NCBI GenBank assembly: GCA_018716065.1
Contig: DVKJ01000021.1
Span: forward strand, 1 to 52,819
DNA length: 52,819 nt
Direction: 5' to 3'
DNA from: Candidatus Pelethosoma merdigallinarum
Lineage (GTDB): Bacteria > Bacillota_I > Bacilli_A > RF39 > UBA660
Both the position numbers and the translations under genes were made by a program. Under the pieces are notes generated by a model, which saw only the letters and a program-made list of their open reading frames with translations, ran no database searches and was not told where the DNA came from. Shown in pieces: positions 16,059 through 23,357 of the stretch (positions are counted from its first letter, which is position 1; each line of letters starts with the position of its first letter).

Positions 16059-16094
16059 CGGTTATTCGAACATAGTAAAAATAGCTTATAGCTG

Positions 16095-16206
16095 ATTACC
16101 CTATAAGTGAGTGCAGACTACAGCTAGTACCGAGGTAGTTTAACTGTGAACTAATAAGTATTAATTTAGGTAATTTGTCTCTAGATGACTTTTAGTCATC
16201 TTTTTA
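16095..16206 (+). ncRNA. Possible structured RNA or 3' UTR ending in a terminator
   Basis: Between two genes lies ~110 nt with nested pairing: ATTACCCTA can pair with TAGGTAAT (one bulge), enclosing CAG-ACTAC / GTAGT...CTG. It ends in a strong terminator. The piece AACTGTGAACTAATAAGT faintly recalls the 3' end of 23S rRNA (ACTAATAAGT region), so a degraded rRNA fragment is an alternative. No promoter of its own is clear. It does not match any riboswitch I know. Confidence 0.3.
16183..16206 (+). terminator. Terminator before the 16266 gene
   Basis: AGATGACT/AGTCATCT 8-bp stem, TTT loop, then T5. Confidence 0.8.
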
Positions 16207-16209
16207 AAT

Positions 16210-16238
16210 TTGACAAAAAAGAAGAAAAGTAGTATTCT
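16210..16238 (+). promoter_or_regulatory. Promoter of the 16266 gene
   Basis: Consensus TTGACA, 17-nt spacer, TATTCT, directly after the terminator. Confidence 0.8.
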
Positions 16239-16265
16239 AAACGACGTCTCAAAGGGGGAATAGTT

Positions 16266-16925
16266 ATGAAAATGACACAAATTGAATTTTATAATGATAT
16301 TTTAATTACATTAGATGCGTTACTTACGGTGGATCATGCTAATCAAATCGTTCAAAATCATATGAAAGAAATAGAAGAAGAATTATCAAAAAACGCCAAA
16401 AAATATAATATCGATGTTCGTCAATTTTTAAAAGAACCAACAAGTACACGTATTTTATTAAATTGTCCACAAGTAAAAATGAATATTCCAAAAGAGTATC
16501 AACCTTATTTTGCTGGATTTAAAAAGGGTACTTTGAAATATCATTATGATCCTGTACAAGCAATGGTGATTAAGTCAGATGCGCTTGACCAAATGACAGA
16601 TCAAATAATTGACTTTAAAGAAAAATGTCCTGATATGAAAGTAAGAGACTTATTACGCGCCATTCAAGATGAAAAAGCAGTTCTTCAACTAATGAAGCAC
16701 GAGTGTGAATATATGTGTATAGAATGTATGGATGGTAAAGAAAAATATGTATTTGATCTTTATAGTAAACGACCTGAATTACCAAAGAAATCAAACCACA
16801 TTCGTTTAGTTGGAGAAGATTTAATCACAGATTTAAAAGAATATAATACACCAATGGAATATCAAACGATGAAAAAATATCAAAAAGCTTATCTTGAAAG
16901 ATCTAACCTACATTTGAAAAAATAA
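16266..16925 (+). CDS. Hypothetical cytosolic protein, 219 residues
   Basis: Not recognised. Starts MKMTQIEFYNDILITLDALL with a helical N-terminal region (VQNHMKEIEEELSKNAKKYN). The centre contains NIPKEYQPYFAGFKKGTLKYHYDP. A CEYMCIEC cluster (three cysteines) near residues 154-161 could bind a metal or be redox-active, but there is no second matching pair. No signal or membrane segment. SD AAGGGGGA. Own promoter; next gene block (secE) has its own promoter too. Confidence 0.8.
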   Translation: MKMTQIEFYNDILITLDALLTVDHANQIVQNHMKEIEEELSKNAKKYNIDVRQFLKEPTSTRILLNCPQVKMNIPKEYQPYFAGFKKGTLKYHYDPVQAMVIKSDALDQMTDQIIDFKEKCPDMKVRDLLRAIQDEKAVLQLMKHECEYMCIECMDGKEKYVFDLYSKRPELPKKSNHIRLVGEDLITDLKEYNTPMEYQTMKKYQKAYLERSNLHLKK

Positions 16926-16955
16926 AATCAAATGTTGTTTAAATAGTAAAAACAA

Positions 16956-16984
16956 TTGACACAAACACTATTTTATGTTATATT
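16956..16984 (+). promoter_or_regulatory. Promoter of secE-nusG
   Basis: TTGACA, 17 nt, TATATT. The leader contains a short AACAC/GTGTT hairpin followed by TTTATTTT (about 16993-17015), which might act as a weak attenuator. Confidence 0.85.
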
Positions 16985-17050
16985 ACAGATGAACACGAAA
17001 TGGTGTTTTTATTTTAGAAAAATGTACATAACATTAAAGTAGGTGAAAGT

Positions 17051-17230
17051 ATGAAAAAAATCGCACGTTTCTTTGTAAGTGTAAAAAAAGAAATGAAAAA
17101 AGTAAGATGGCCACGTAAAAAAGAGATGGCTACGTATTCTATCGCAACTCTATCTTTTATAATATTCTTTAGTGTATTCTTCGCACTAGGTGACTTTATT
17201 ATTGCTGCCGCGAAAACGTTGGTGAGATAA
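17051..17230 (+). CDS. secE: Preprotein translocase subunit SecE
   Basis: This 59-residue ORF is missing from the plus-strand track because it is short. SecE clamps SecY in the SecYEG channel. It has the typical small Gram-positive form: an amphipathic basic N-terminus (MKKIARFFVSVKKEMKKVRWPRKKEM, with the conserved VRWP) and a single membrane span (IATLSFIIFFSVFFALGDFII). SD AGGTGAAAG. Its TAA overlaps the ATG of nusG by one base, the classical secE-nusG arrangement. Call is secure from motif plus context. Confidence 0.95.
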   Translation: MKKIARFFVSVKKEMKKVRWPRKKEMATYSIATLSFIIFFSVFFALGDFIIAAAKTLVR

Positions 17231-17763
17231 TGCAAAAAGAATGGTATGTAGTAAATACTTATTCTGGTCACGAGAATAAAGTAAAAGAAAAGTTAGAGAT
17301 GCGTGCTAGTTCCATGGGAATGGAAGATTATATTTTCCGTGTAGTTGTTCCAGAACAAAAACAAGTAGAAGTAAAAGACGGAAAAGAAAAAGAAAAAGTT
17401 GTAAAAATGTTCCCTGGATATATTTTAGTAGAAATGGTTATGACGGATGAAGCTTGGTTTATTGTTCGTAATACACCAGGAGTAACGGGATTCATTGGTT
17501 CTAGTGGTAAAGGAGCAAAACCTTTCCCATTAACACCAGAAGAAGTGGATCACATCTTAGGAAGTATGGGAATGAGTCGTCTAGAATTAGGAAACGAATT
17601 AAAAGAAGACGACAAAGTAAAAGTAATTTCTGGACCATTCTCAGGAATGTTTGGTGTTGTTAAAGGAATGGATATGGAACATCAACAAGTAGAAGTTATT
17701 ATTGATTTATTTGGTCAAGAAACAACGGTTGAACTTGGAATTGCGGAGATCGAAAAAGCATAA
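17230..17763 (+). CDS. nusG: Transcription termination/antitermination factor NusG
   Basis: NusG binds the RNA polymerase clamp helices and affects pausing, elongation and termination. NGN domain: EWYVVNTYSGHENKVKEKLEMRA, VEMVMTDEAWFIVRNTPGVTGFIGS; C-terminal KOW domain: DKVKVISGPFSGMFGVVKGMD. 177 residues is typical. The start overlaps the secE stop. An unusual third gene overlaps its own stop by one base (TAATG), so the three are translationally coupled. Confidence 0.97.
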   Translation: MQKEWYVVNTYSGHENKVKEKLEMRASSMGMEDYIFRVVVPEQKQVEVKDGKEKEKVVKMFPGYILVEMVMTDEAWFIVRNTPGVTGFIGSSGKGAKPFPLTPEEVDHILGSMGMSRLELGNELKEDDKVKVISGPFSGMFGVVKGMDMEHQQVEVIIDLFGQETTVELGIAEIEKA

Positions 17764-18173
17764 TGAGAAAAAGACAGCCAAGAGTCATACAGGGATTTTA
17801 TAATTATGAAGAAGGAAGAAAAGTTTCTGTTAGTAAAGAGGAATATAAAATACCATCTTCACTTAGAATAGCGCTTCAACGCTACGAGGAAGAAAATTTT
17901 GGTAAAAAAAAGATCGTAAAAGAAGAAGAGAAAACAGAAACAGAAGATATCGATCAACTCTTATCAAGACATAGAAATGAAAAATTCGAACTTCTGGACA
18001 AACAAGAAGAAGAATTAGAACGTTTTAAGGAAAAACAAGTAAAAGAATATGATGAACTTTTACTTCGTCATAAAAAAGAAAATCAAAAGTTTCTTGAAAG
18101 TCAAAAAACAGATGATAAAGATTATAAAAAGAAAGTAAAACTTCTGAAAAAGAGCGAAAGATGGTGGAAGTGA
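17763..18173 (+). CDS. Charged coiled-coil protein coupled to nusG
   Basis: Not recognised. 136 residues; the N-terminal 45 residues are basic (MRKRQPRVIQGFYNYEEGRK), and the rest is almost all K/E-rich with long coiled-coil potential (RHRNEKFELLDKQEEELERFKEKQVKEYDELLLRHKKE). No membrane segment. ATG overlaps the nusG TAA, and a terminator overlaps its own end, so it belongs to the secE-nusG transcript. A gene here is not part of the usual secE-nusG-rplK order. A ribosome- or polymerase-associated role can be guessed from position only. Confidence 0.8.
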   Translation: MRKRQPRVIQGFYNYEEGRKVSVSKEEYKIPSSLRIALQRYEEENFGKKKIVKEEEKTETEDIDQLLSRHRNEKFELLDKQEEELERFKEKQVKEYDELLLRHKKENQKFLESQKTDDKDYKKKVKLLKKSERWWK

Positions 18174-18188
18174 AAACTTTCTTTTTTT
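18166..18188 (+). terminator. Terminator of secE-nusG-orf
   Basis: GGAAGT/ACTTTC stem capped by a GAAA tetraloop, then seven T. Confidence 0.8.
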
Positions 18189-18234
18189 GTATATAAATGT
18201 GTGGTATAATAAATTCATTCTTTGGAGGTGAATT

Positions 18235-19032
18235 ATGCCTAAAACTACAAAACGAAATAGTGAACAAATAATTGAAAATGTTGGATTTGGTAATCTTGTT
18301 GAGTTCCTTCGCACTGACGATATTTACGAAATTAGAGATTTTAAATATCTTCCAGAATTCACTCTTGAAAAAATAAATATGGAGTCATTTTCTGATGATG
18401 AACTTTATAGTGCTTTAAAAAATAGTACTCCAGAAAAACAACTTCAATTTTTTCAAAAATATTTATCTCGTTTTGAAAAAAGATTTTATTCCTTTTTTCG
18501 TATGTCTGATCTTTTCACTGATGAAGCAGCAATGAAACAATTATACTTTGATTCTATTGCTTTCTTATTAGAACATCAAATGGATCTTTTTTGGGGAAGG
18601 GAAGATCACTGGTTGGGAACATCTCGTCGTTTATCTTTTCAGGAAAAAATCCAAATTTTGAATCAATACGGAGATCGTTGTAGTTATAAACACATGAAAT
18701 CGATTTTAAAAAAACTATATGATTTTCATTATGAAAGAAATAGAGTAGTTGAAGAAATAAAAAAGAATGAGCTTCCAAATTATGTATTGGATGATTCTAG
18801 AGAACTTTTTTCTCATGAAGAATTGATGACTTACATCAAACCTATTATAGAAAGAAATGAAAAGAAAATCACGTTAAATGATATTCTCGAAGAACTATTT
18901 AAAAATAATATTAAATTAGAAAAAATACAGAAAGAAATTATGTTACTACAACAAGAAGAACATGATTTGGAAAAATCCATCGATCAGAATAAATCTTTAG
19001 TGTATGAAATAGAAAATATTTTAGGAAAATAA
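18235..19032 (+). CDS. Hypothetical cytosolic protein, 265 residues
   Basis: Not recognised. Opens MPKTTKRNSEQIIENVGFGNLVEFLRTDDIYEI; the middle is helical with many aromatic residues (LSRFEKRFYSFFRMSDLF; FWGREDHWLGTSRRLS); the last ~60 residues form a probable coiled coil (KLEKIQKEIMLLQQEEHDLEKSID). No signal, membrane or catalytic motif. SD TTGGAGGTG with ATG 18235. A TATAAT at 18203-18208 fits a -10, with a weak T-rich -35. It separates nusG from rplK, which are adjacent in many Bacilli. Confidence 0.8.
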   Translation: MPKTTKRNSEQIIENVGFGNLVEFLRTDDIYEIRDFKYLPEFTLEKINMESFSDDELYSALKNSTPEKQLQFFQKYLSRFEKRFYSFFRMSDLFTDEAAMKQLYFDSIAFLLEHQMDLFWGREDHWLGTSRRLSFQEKIQILNQYGDRCSYKHMKSILKKLYDFHYERNRVVEEIKKNELPNYVLDDSRELFSHEELMTYIKPIIERNEKKITLNDILEELFKNNIKLEKIQKEIMLLQQEEHDLEKSIDQNKSLVYEIENILGK

Positions 19033-19038
19033 AAATAG

Positions 19039-19090
19039 TTTCAAAGTGCAAAAATATAATTTCAAAGTGCAAATTTTGCACTTTGAAATT
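19039..19090. repeat. TTTCAAAGTGCAA repeats: direct copy plus 33-bp perfect palindrome
   Basis: A first TTTCAAAGTGCAAA (19039-) is followed by a perfect palindrome, 15-bp arms AATTTCAAAGTGCAA / TTGCACTTTGAAATT with a 3-bp centre (19058-19090). It lies after the stop of the upstream gene and ~50 bp before the rplK promoter. There is no long T tract, so a simple terminator is less likely than a protein site, an RNA processing stem or a mobile repeat; the hairpin would be very stable. Confidence 0.8.
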
Positions 19091-19141
19091 ATCTAATATG
19101 TTATATGATTTCATAAATTTTGATTTAACATTCATATCCTA

Positions 19142-19170
19142 TTTACAAAAACCATAAAATGTGTTATTAT
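19142..19170 (+). promoter_or_regulatory. Promoter of rplK-rplA
   Basis: TTTACA, 17-nt spacer, TATTAT. Confidence 0.8.
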
Positions 19171-19199
19171 GTATGCGCTATGTGTTTTTATGCATAGGA

Positions 19200-19243
19200 A
19201 GTGGGAGAGAAAAGTGGATAGCGGACACTCGATATGACCACTC
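19200..19243 (+). promoter_or_regulatory. L1-type operator in the rplK leader
   Basis: GTGGGAG on the 5' side and ATGACCAC on the 3' side, with AGTGG/CCACT pairing, match the known L1-binding mRNA motif that mimics its 23S rRNA site. L1 would repress translation of its own operon when in excess. Confidence 0.65.
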
Positions 19244-19269
19244 ACGAAAATTAATAGGAGGTGTTTTTC

Positions 19270-19695
19270 GTGGCAAAACAAGTTACAAAGAAGATTAAAT
19301 TACAAATCCCTGCCGGAAAAGCAACACCAGCACCACCAGTTGGTACAGTGTTAGGGCCTGCAGGAATTAATCTACAAGAGTTCTGTACGAAATATAATGA
19401 TGCGACTAGAGATAAGATGGGAGATATTCTACCAGTTGAAATTACGGTTTATGAAGATCGTACATTCGATTTCGTTATTAAAACTCCACCAGCTGCCTTT
19501 TTACTTAAGAAAGTATCTAAAGCTAAAAAAGGTTCAAGCAAAGGAGCTAATGAAACTGTTGCAACTATCACTAGAGCTCAATTAAGAGAAATTGCAGAAA
19601 CAAAATTACCTGATTTAAATGCTTACGATGTAGAGGGTGCAATGAAGATTGTTGAAGGAACTGCTCGTAACATGGGTATTAAAGTAGAAGATTAG
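19270..19695 (+). CDS. rplK: 50S ribosomal protein L11
   Basis: L11 forms the GTPase-associated centre stalk base with 23S helices 43-44. The sequence is canonical: [50 protein letters not shown] and the C-terminal [12 protein letters not shown]. 141 residues. GTG 19270 is chosen over the track's upstream start because SD AGGAGGTG lies 6-7 nt before it and [12 protein letters not shown] is the family start. First gene of the L11-L1 operon, under an L1-type leader. Confidence 0.97.
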   Translation: MAKQVTKKIKLQIPAGKATPAPPVGTVLGPAGINLQEFCTKYNDATRDKMGDILPVEITVYEDRTFDFVIKTPPAAFLLKKVSKAKKGSSKGANETVATITRAQLREIAETKLPDLNAYDVEGAMKIVEGTARNMGIKVED

Positions 19696-19730
19696 TTTTA
19701 AAATAAAAATATACATGTAGGTTAGAACCT

Positions 19731-19761
19731 ATGTGGGAGGGTATACCGCTAAATACCACAT
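19731..19761 (+). promoter_or_regulatory. Second L1-type operator, before rplA
   Basis: ATGTGG / CCACAT stem enclosing GAGGG...ACCGCTAAATA, immediately upstream of the rplA SD. Shares GTGGGAG...ACCAC with the rplK leader site; fits L1 autoregulation. Confidence 0.6.
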
Positions 19762-19772
19762 AAGGAGGATTT

Positions 19773-20468
19773 ATGAAAAGAGGAAAGAAGTATTTAGAAG
19801 CTGCTAAAAAAATTGATAAAGCTAAAGCTTACAGTTTAGAAGAAGCAGTAAAATTAGTAAAAGAAACATCTACCTCTTCATTTGATGGATCTGTAGAACT
19901 TGCAATGCGTCTAAATCTTGATACCAAGAAAGCAGATCAACAATTAAGAGGAGCTACTGTTCTTCCAAATGGAACAGGAAAAACAAAAAAAGTATTAGTT
20001 ATCGCTAAAGGTGCAGCTGCTAAAGCGGCTAAAGAAGCTGGAGCTGACTATGTTGGTGATGTAGATATGATCGAAAAAATTCAAACAGAAAACTGGTTTG
20101 ATTTTGATACGATTGTTGCTACTCCAGATATGATGCCTGCACTAGGAAAAATTGGTAAAATTTTAGGTCCAAAAGGATTAATGCCAAACCCTAAAACAGG
20201 AACTGTAACACCTGATACAGCAAAAGCAGTAGAAGAAGTAAAAAAAGGTCGTGTAGAATATCGTGCTGATGCTTATGGAAATATCCATGTATTAGTAGGT
20301 AAAGTATCTTTCGACAACAAAGCTTTAGTTGAAAACATTACTTCATTCGTTACTTTAATGGCTAAATTAAAACCATCTGCAGTAAAAGGTACTTATATTA
20401 AAAATATTAGTATTGCATCAACGATGGGACCTGGTGTTAAAGTAGATATTAATAGTTTTGACTTTTAG
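19773..20468 (+). CDS. rplA: 50S ribosomal protein L1
   Basis: L1 forms the mobile stalk at the E site and is a translational repressor of its own mRNA. Family motifs: [82 protein letters not shown] and [21 protein letters not shown]. 231 residues, SD AAGGAGG. The -35 of the rplJ promoter lies in its last codons. Confidence 0.97.
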   Translation: MKRGKKYLEAAKKIDKAKAYSLEEAVKLVKETSTSSFDGSVELAMRLNLDTKKADQQLRGATVLPNGTGKTKKVLVIAKGAAAKAAKEAGADYVGDVDMIEKIQTENWFDFDTIVATPDMMPALGKIGKILGPKGLMPNPKTGTVTPDTAKAVEEVKKGRVEYRADAYGNIHVLVGKVSFDNKALVENITSFVTLMAKLKPSAVKGTYIKNISIASTMGPGVKVDINSFDF

Positions 20469-20486
20469 ATTTTGATATGGTATAAT
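20458..20486 (+). promoter_or_regulatory. Promoter of rplJ
   Basis: TTGACT, 17-nt spacer, TATAAT, starting inside rplA. Confidence 0.85.
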
Positions 20487-20500
20487 GAATACATGAAGAC

Positions 20501-20610
20501 GTACCGTAGACAGTAGGAGCTTAAAGCTTAATATTTCCTACCGAGGAACATCAACTTTTGAATGTGAATTCAAGGGGTTCCTACGGTTTGTAGGAACTCT
20601 TTTATGGTAC
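20501..20610 (+). ncRNA. Ribosomal protein L10 leader
   Basis: The conserved L10-leader core is visible: CCGTAGACAGTAGGAGC, a variable loop, then TTTCCTACCGAGG, closed by GTACC/GGTAC. L10-(L7/L12)4 binds it to control rplJL. A following GTTCCTAC/GTAGGAAC hairpin with TCTTTT (20577-20605) looks like the attenuator. Confidence 0.9.
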
Positions 20611-20634
20611 TTCTAAAATAAGAGGAGGTGTAAC

Positions 20635-21135
20635 ATGGCAAATCAAAAGATTCTAGAAAAGAAACAAGCAGTGATTGATGAAATCGCAAATCACGCAAAA
20701 GAATCAAACGCTTTCATTCTATTTGAGTATCAAGGATTAACTGTTGCCGATATGACTGAACTTCGTAGAAAATTAAGAGAAAGTGATTCTGATTTAAAAA
20801 TTTACAAAAACACATTAACAAAACGTGCGTTAGATTCATTAAATATTGATTTAGGTGATGAACTTAATGGACCAAAAGCAGTTGCTTTCGGACCAGATAT
20901 GATCGCTCCAATCAAAGTATTAAATGAATTCGCAAAAACACATGAAGCATTACAATTGAAAATTGGTATTGTTGATGGAGAAGTAACTGATTTAGATACC
21001 TTAAAGAAATTGGCAGCTATTCCATCAAGAGAAGGATTACTTACAATGTTTGCTTCAGGATTATTACAATATCAAAAAGAATTTGCGATTGGGGTTGACC
21101 TATATCGTCAAAAATTAGAAGAAGAGAATAAATAA
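20635..21135 (+). CDS. rplJ: 50S ribosomal protein L10
   Basis: L10 anchors L7/L12 dimers to the stalk. Seen: KKQAVIDEIANHAKESNAFILFEYQGLTVADMTELRRKLRES, NTLTKRAL and a C-terminal helix for L7/L12 binding (LYRQKLEEENK). 166 residues, SD AGGAGGTG. Regulated by the L10 leader upstream. The usual next gene rplL is displaced by a lipoprotein gene that starts 14 nt after the rplJ stop. Confidence 0.97.
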   Translation: MANQKILEKKQAVIDEIANHAKESNAFILFEYQGLTVADMTELRRKLRESDSDLKIYKNTLTKRALDSLNIDLGDELNGPKAVAFGPDMIAPIKVLNEFAKTHEALQLKIGIVDGEVTDLDTLKKLAAIPSREGLLTMFASGLLQYQKEFAIGVDLYRQKLEEENK

Positions 21136-21149
21136 GGGAGTATGATAGT

Positions 21150-21803
21150 ATGAAAAAATTAATAAAAGTAATGATTGTTATGAGCTGCGTGTTCTTAACT
21201 TTTGGATGTACAAATTCCAAAGAAGAAAGTCAACCAAACAATACCAACACGAACCAAGGTGGTAGTGAAGAATCTCAAGTAACTCCAGCTAACAGTAAAT
21301 ATATTGAAGGCTGGGGAGATGAAAAAAGAAAACTTGATGGATGCAGTTATACATTTTTAACGCCAAATGACATATCAGGATATCAATATTTTAGAGGATG
21401 CAACAAGTTTACATTTACATTAAAAAATAGTACTGAAGAAGTAAAAGTGTTATTTAATTCTCTTACCAATTTTGATGGTAAAGATGTAGCATTGACTGAC
21501 ATTAATGAGCGATTACAGGGTTTTAGAACTTCTAATTTACATTCTATATTTGATAGCGATGGAAACGTTCAATATAACGAAAAGTTTGAAAATGTAACGG
21601 TTGCTGGATATGAGGCGTTGCTGGATAAAGGAGCTGCTCAAGATAGTACAGGATTCTTGTTTAATTATGCAATCTATCAATTATACCTTGGTGAAGAAAA
21701 AGATGGTGTTGTAGAATTATTAGTCGGGTCTGAAACGTTAGATTCTAACTCTCTTGCTGAAATTGGTGAAGAGTTGATCGCAACGATTCAACCATTGGAA
21801 TAA
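21150..21803 (+). CDS. Lipoprotein inserted between rplJ and rplL
   Basis: 217 residues with a lipoprotein signal: basic MKKLIK, hydrophobic VMIVMSCVFLTF, lipobox LTFGC (Cys ~23), then a Ser/Asn/Gln-rich linker and an extracellular domain of ~160 residues starting near WGDEKRKLDGCSYTFLTPND. No family recognised; PsbP/Mog1-like folds in Firmicute lipoproteins are a possibility only. SD AGGGAG. It lies in the same orientation, close behind rplJ with no terminator, so it is likely co-transcribed with ribosomal stalk genes, which is unusual because rplJ-rplL adjacency is highly conserved. Codon use is native. Confidence 0.88.
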   Translation: MKKLIKVMIVMSCVFLTFGCTNSKEESQPNNTNTNQGGSEESQVTPANSKYIEGWGDEKRKLDGCSYTFLTPNDISGYQYFRGCNKFTFTLKNSTEEVKVLFNSLTNFDGKDVALTDINERLQGFRTSNLHSIFDSDGNVQYNEKFENVTVAGYEALLDKGAAQDSTGFLFNYAIYQLYLGEEKDGVVELLVGSETLDSNSLAEIGEELIATIQPLE

Positions 21804-21860
21804 TCATGAAATTATTAATGAACATTTATTTAAATTTATAATTAAGGAGGAGAAAATATT

Positions 21861-22229
21861 ATGGCAAAATTAAGTGCTAAAGAAATCGTTGATTCACTAA
21901 AAGAAATGACTCTTTTAGAAGTTAAAGAAGTAGTAGATTTAATGAAAGAAGAATTAGGAGTAGATCCAAGTGCAGTTGCTGTTGCTGCTGCTCCAGCTGC
22001 AGGTGCAGTTGAAGAAGGACCATCAACAGTTAATGTTGTATTAACAAGTTGTGGAGCTAACAAAATTGCTGTTATCAAATTAGTTCGTGAAGCTACTGGA
22101 TTAGGATTAAAAGAAGCTAAAGAAATCGCTGATAACGGTGGAAATGTTAAAGAAAATGTTTCTACAGATGAAGCTAATGAATTAAAAGCTAAATTTGAAG
22201 AAGCAGGAGCTACTATTGAATTAAAATAA
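21861..22229 (+). CDS. rplL: 50S ribosomal protein L7/L12
   Basis: L7/L12 is the multicopy stalk protein that recruits translational GTPases. N-terminal dimerisation helices ([35 protein letters not shown]), an alanine-rich hinge ([14 protein letters not shown]) and the C-terminal domain ([35 protein letters not shown]) are clear. 122 residues, SD AAGGAGGAG. Separated from rplJ by the lipoprotein gene and followed by a hairpin. Confidence 0.97.
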   Translation: MAKLSAKEIVDSLKEMTLLEVKEVVDLMKEELGVDPSAVAVAAAPAAGAVEEGPSTVNVVLTSCGANKIAVIKLVREATGLGLKEAKEIADNGGNVKENVSTDEANELKAKFEEAGATIELK

Positions 22230-22243
22230 TGGAATCAATGGAT

Positions 22244-22271
22244 AAAACCTATACGAAGTGGTATAGGTTTT
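22244..22271 (+). terminator. Hairpin after rplL
   Basis: AAAACCTATAC/GTATAGGTTTT 11-bp stem, GAAGTG loop. The T tract after it is poor (TCGTCGTTT), so read-through into the next genes is likely. Confidence 0.65.
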
Positions 22272-22321
22272 CGTCGTTTATTTGATGAGAATAAAAAGGG
22301 GTACTTGAGGGGGGACAACAA

Positions 22322-23347
22322 ATGAATGAAACAACAAAAAAGTACTTAGAAAATTGTAAGAATAAACAAGATGATTATTCTAGAATGGTTGTAAAAGGAT
22401 ATGAACGAGCTCTTTTAGAAAAATCGGATTCATTAGAAGAAAAGTTAGTTAAAGTTTTTAGAAGAGCTCCATTATCAGATTTAGAATATATTCATGTGTT
22501 ATTGTTAGAAAATCATTTTGATCAAGTTTATATTCAGGATTTTTATGAATATGAAGCTTTAAAGAGCGGATGGAAAAAGAAGTTTGATTCTAAGGTGTTA
22601 GAGTTGATACAAGATACGCATGATCATTATTTGTATACTCATTTTGATGATAAAAAGAGTGAGGCTTTATTGCAAAAGGAAAATGATTTGTATGCTCTTT
22701 TGGCGGGAAATCAAATCTTAATCGATGAAGATTACATTCATCAGCGCTATTTTGTTTTAGATACGCCGTATCACTATAATTCTTCGGATATTTATAAAAA
22801 GTATTGTAGTTTATTGATGAATTTGTTCTACAATCCTGATTTGAATGAAATTGTGATCAATCCTTTGGATATGGTTACATTAGAACAAAAGATGAAAGAA
22901 GATATTCAAGAGAAACAAAAAGGAGAATATAGTAGTGCGCGTCACATTGAATTAAAGAAACAATACGATGCTTTAAAGAAATACTTTCCAAAGATGATGA
23001 AACCGATGTTTTTCAATGAGATGCAATATAATGGTACTTATTGTAGACCATTAAAAACCATTTCTTTTGAACATTTATGTCAGTTGAAAATAGTAAAGAA
23101 AGAGAATTATTATTATTTAGGATATCCTGTTATTAGATATTTTGAGGAACAACCTTTAAGAGAATACTTTAATATTTTTAATAATAAATCACTAGGATTT
23201 AGTAAAAATTTAATGGTTTATGATGGTGTTCAAGAATGGTTAGAACGTCAAGGATGGGTTCAAGAACGTTATACGGTGGATGAAGTGCAAGATATGGTTG
23301 ATTCTTTTCATCATATGTTAGAAGAAAAGAAAAAGATAAAAAAATAG
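22322..23347 (+). CDS. Hypothetical protein between rplL and the methyltransferase
   Basis: Not recognised. 341 residues, soluble, charged and rich in Tyr and Phe; begins MNETTKKYLENCKNKQDDYSRMVVKGYERALLEK. The centre has a long basic helix (KEDIQEKQKGEYSSARHIELKKQYDALKKYFPK). No signal peptide, membrane span or catalytic motif. SD TTGAGGGGGG is very strong. It is followed 10 nt later by the YbxB-like methyltransferase gene, so the two form an operon. The position between rplL and rpoB is normally held by ybxB alone. Confidence 0.8.
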   Translation: MNETTKKYLENCKNKQDDYSRMVVKGYERALLEKSDSLEEKLVKVFRRAPLSDLEYIHVLLLENHFDQVYIQDFYEYEALKSGWKKKFDSKVLELIQDTHDHYLYTHFDDKKSEALLQKENDLYALLAGNQILIDEDYIHQRYFVLDTPYHYNSSDIYKKYCSLLMNLFYNPDLNEIVINPLDMVTLEQKMKEDIQEKQKGEYSSARHIELKKQYDALKKYFPKMMKPMFFNEMQYNGTYCRPLKTISFEHLCQLKIVKKENYYYLGYPVIRYFEEQPLREYFNIFNNKSLGFSKNLMVYDGVQEWLERQGWVQERYTVDEVQDMVDSFHHMLEEKKKIKK

Positions 23348-23357
23348 GAAGTGGAGT

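Noticed and set aside
16059-16206. T-box or known riboswitch
   Set aside because: No AGGGTGGNACCGCG T-box core and no recognisable SAM, TPP, FMN, lysine, purine or c-di-GMP core.
16993-17015. Attenuator hairpin before secE
   Set aside because: Only a 5-bp stem with an interrupted T tract; mentioned with the promoter but not listed as a terminator.
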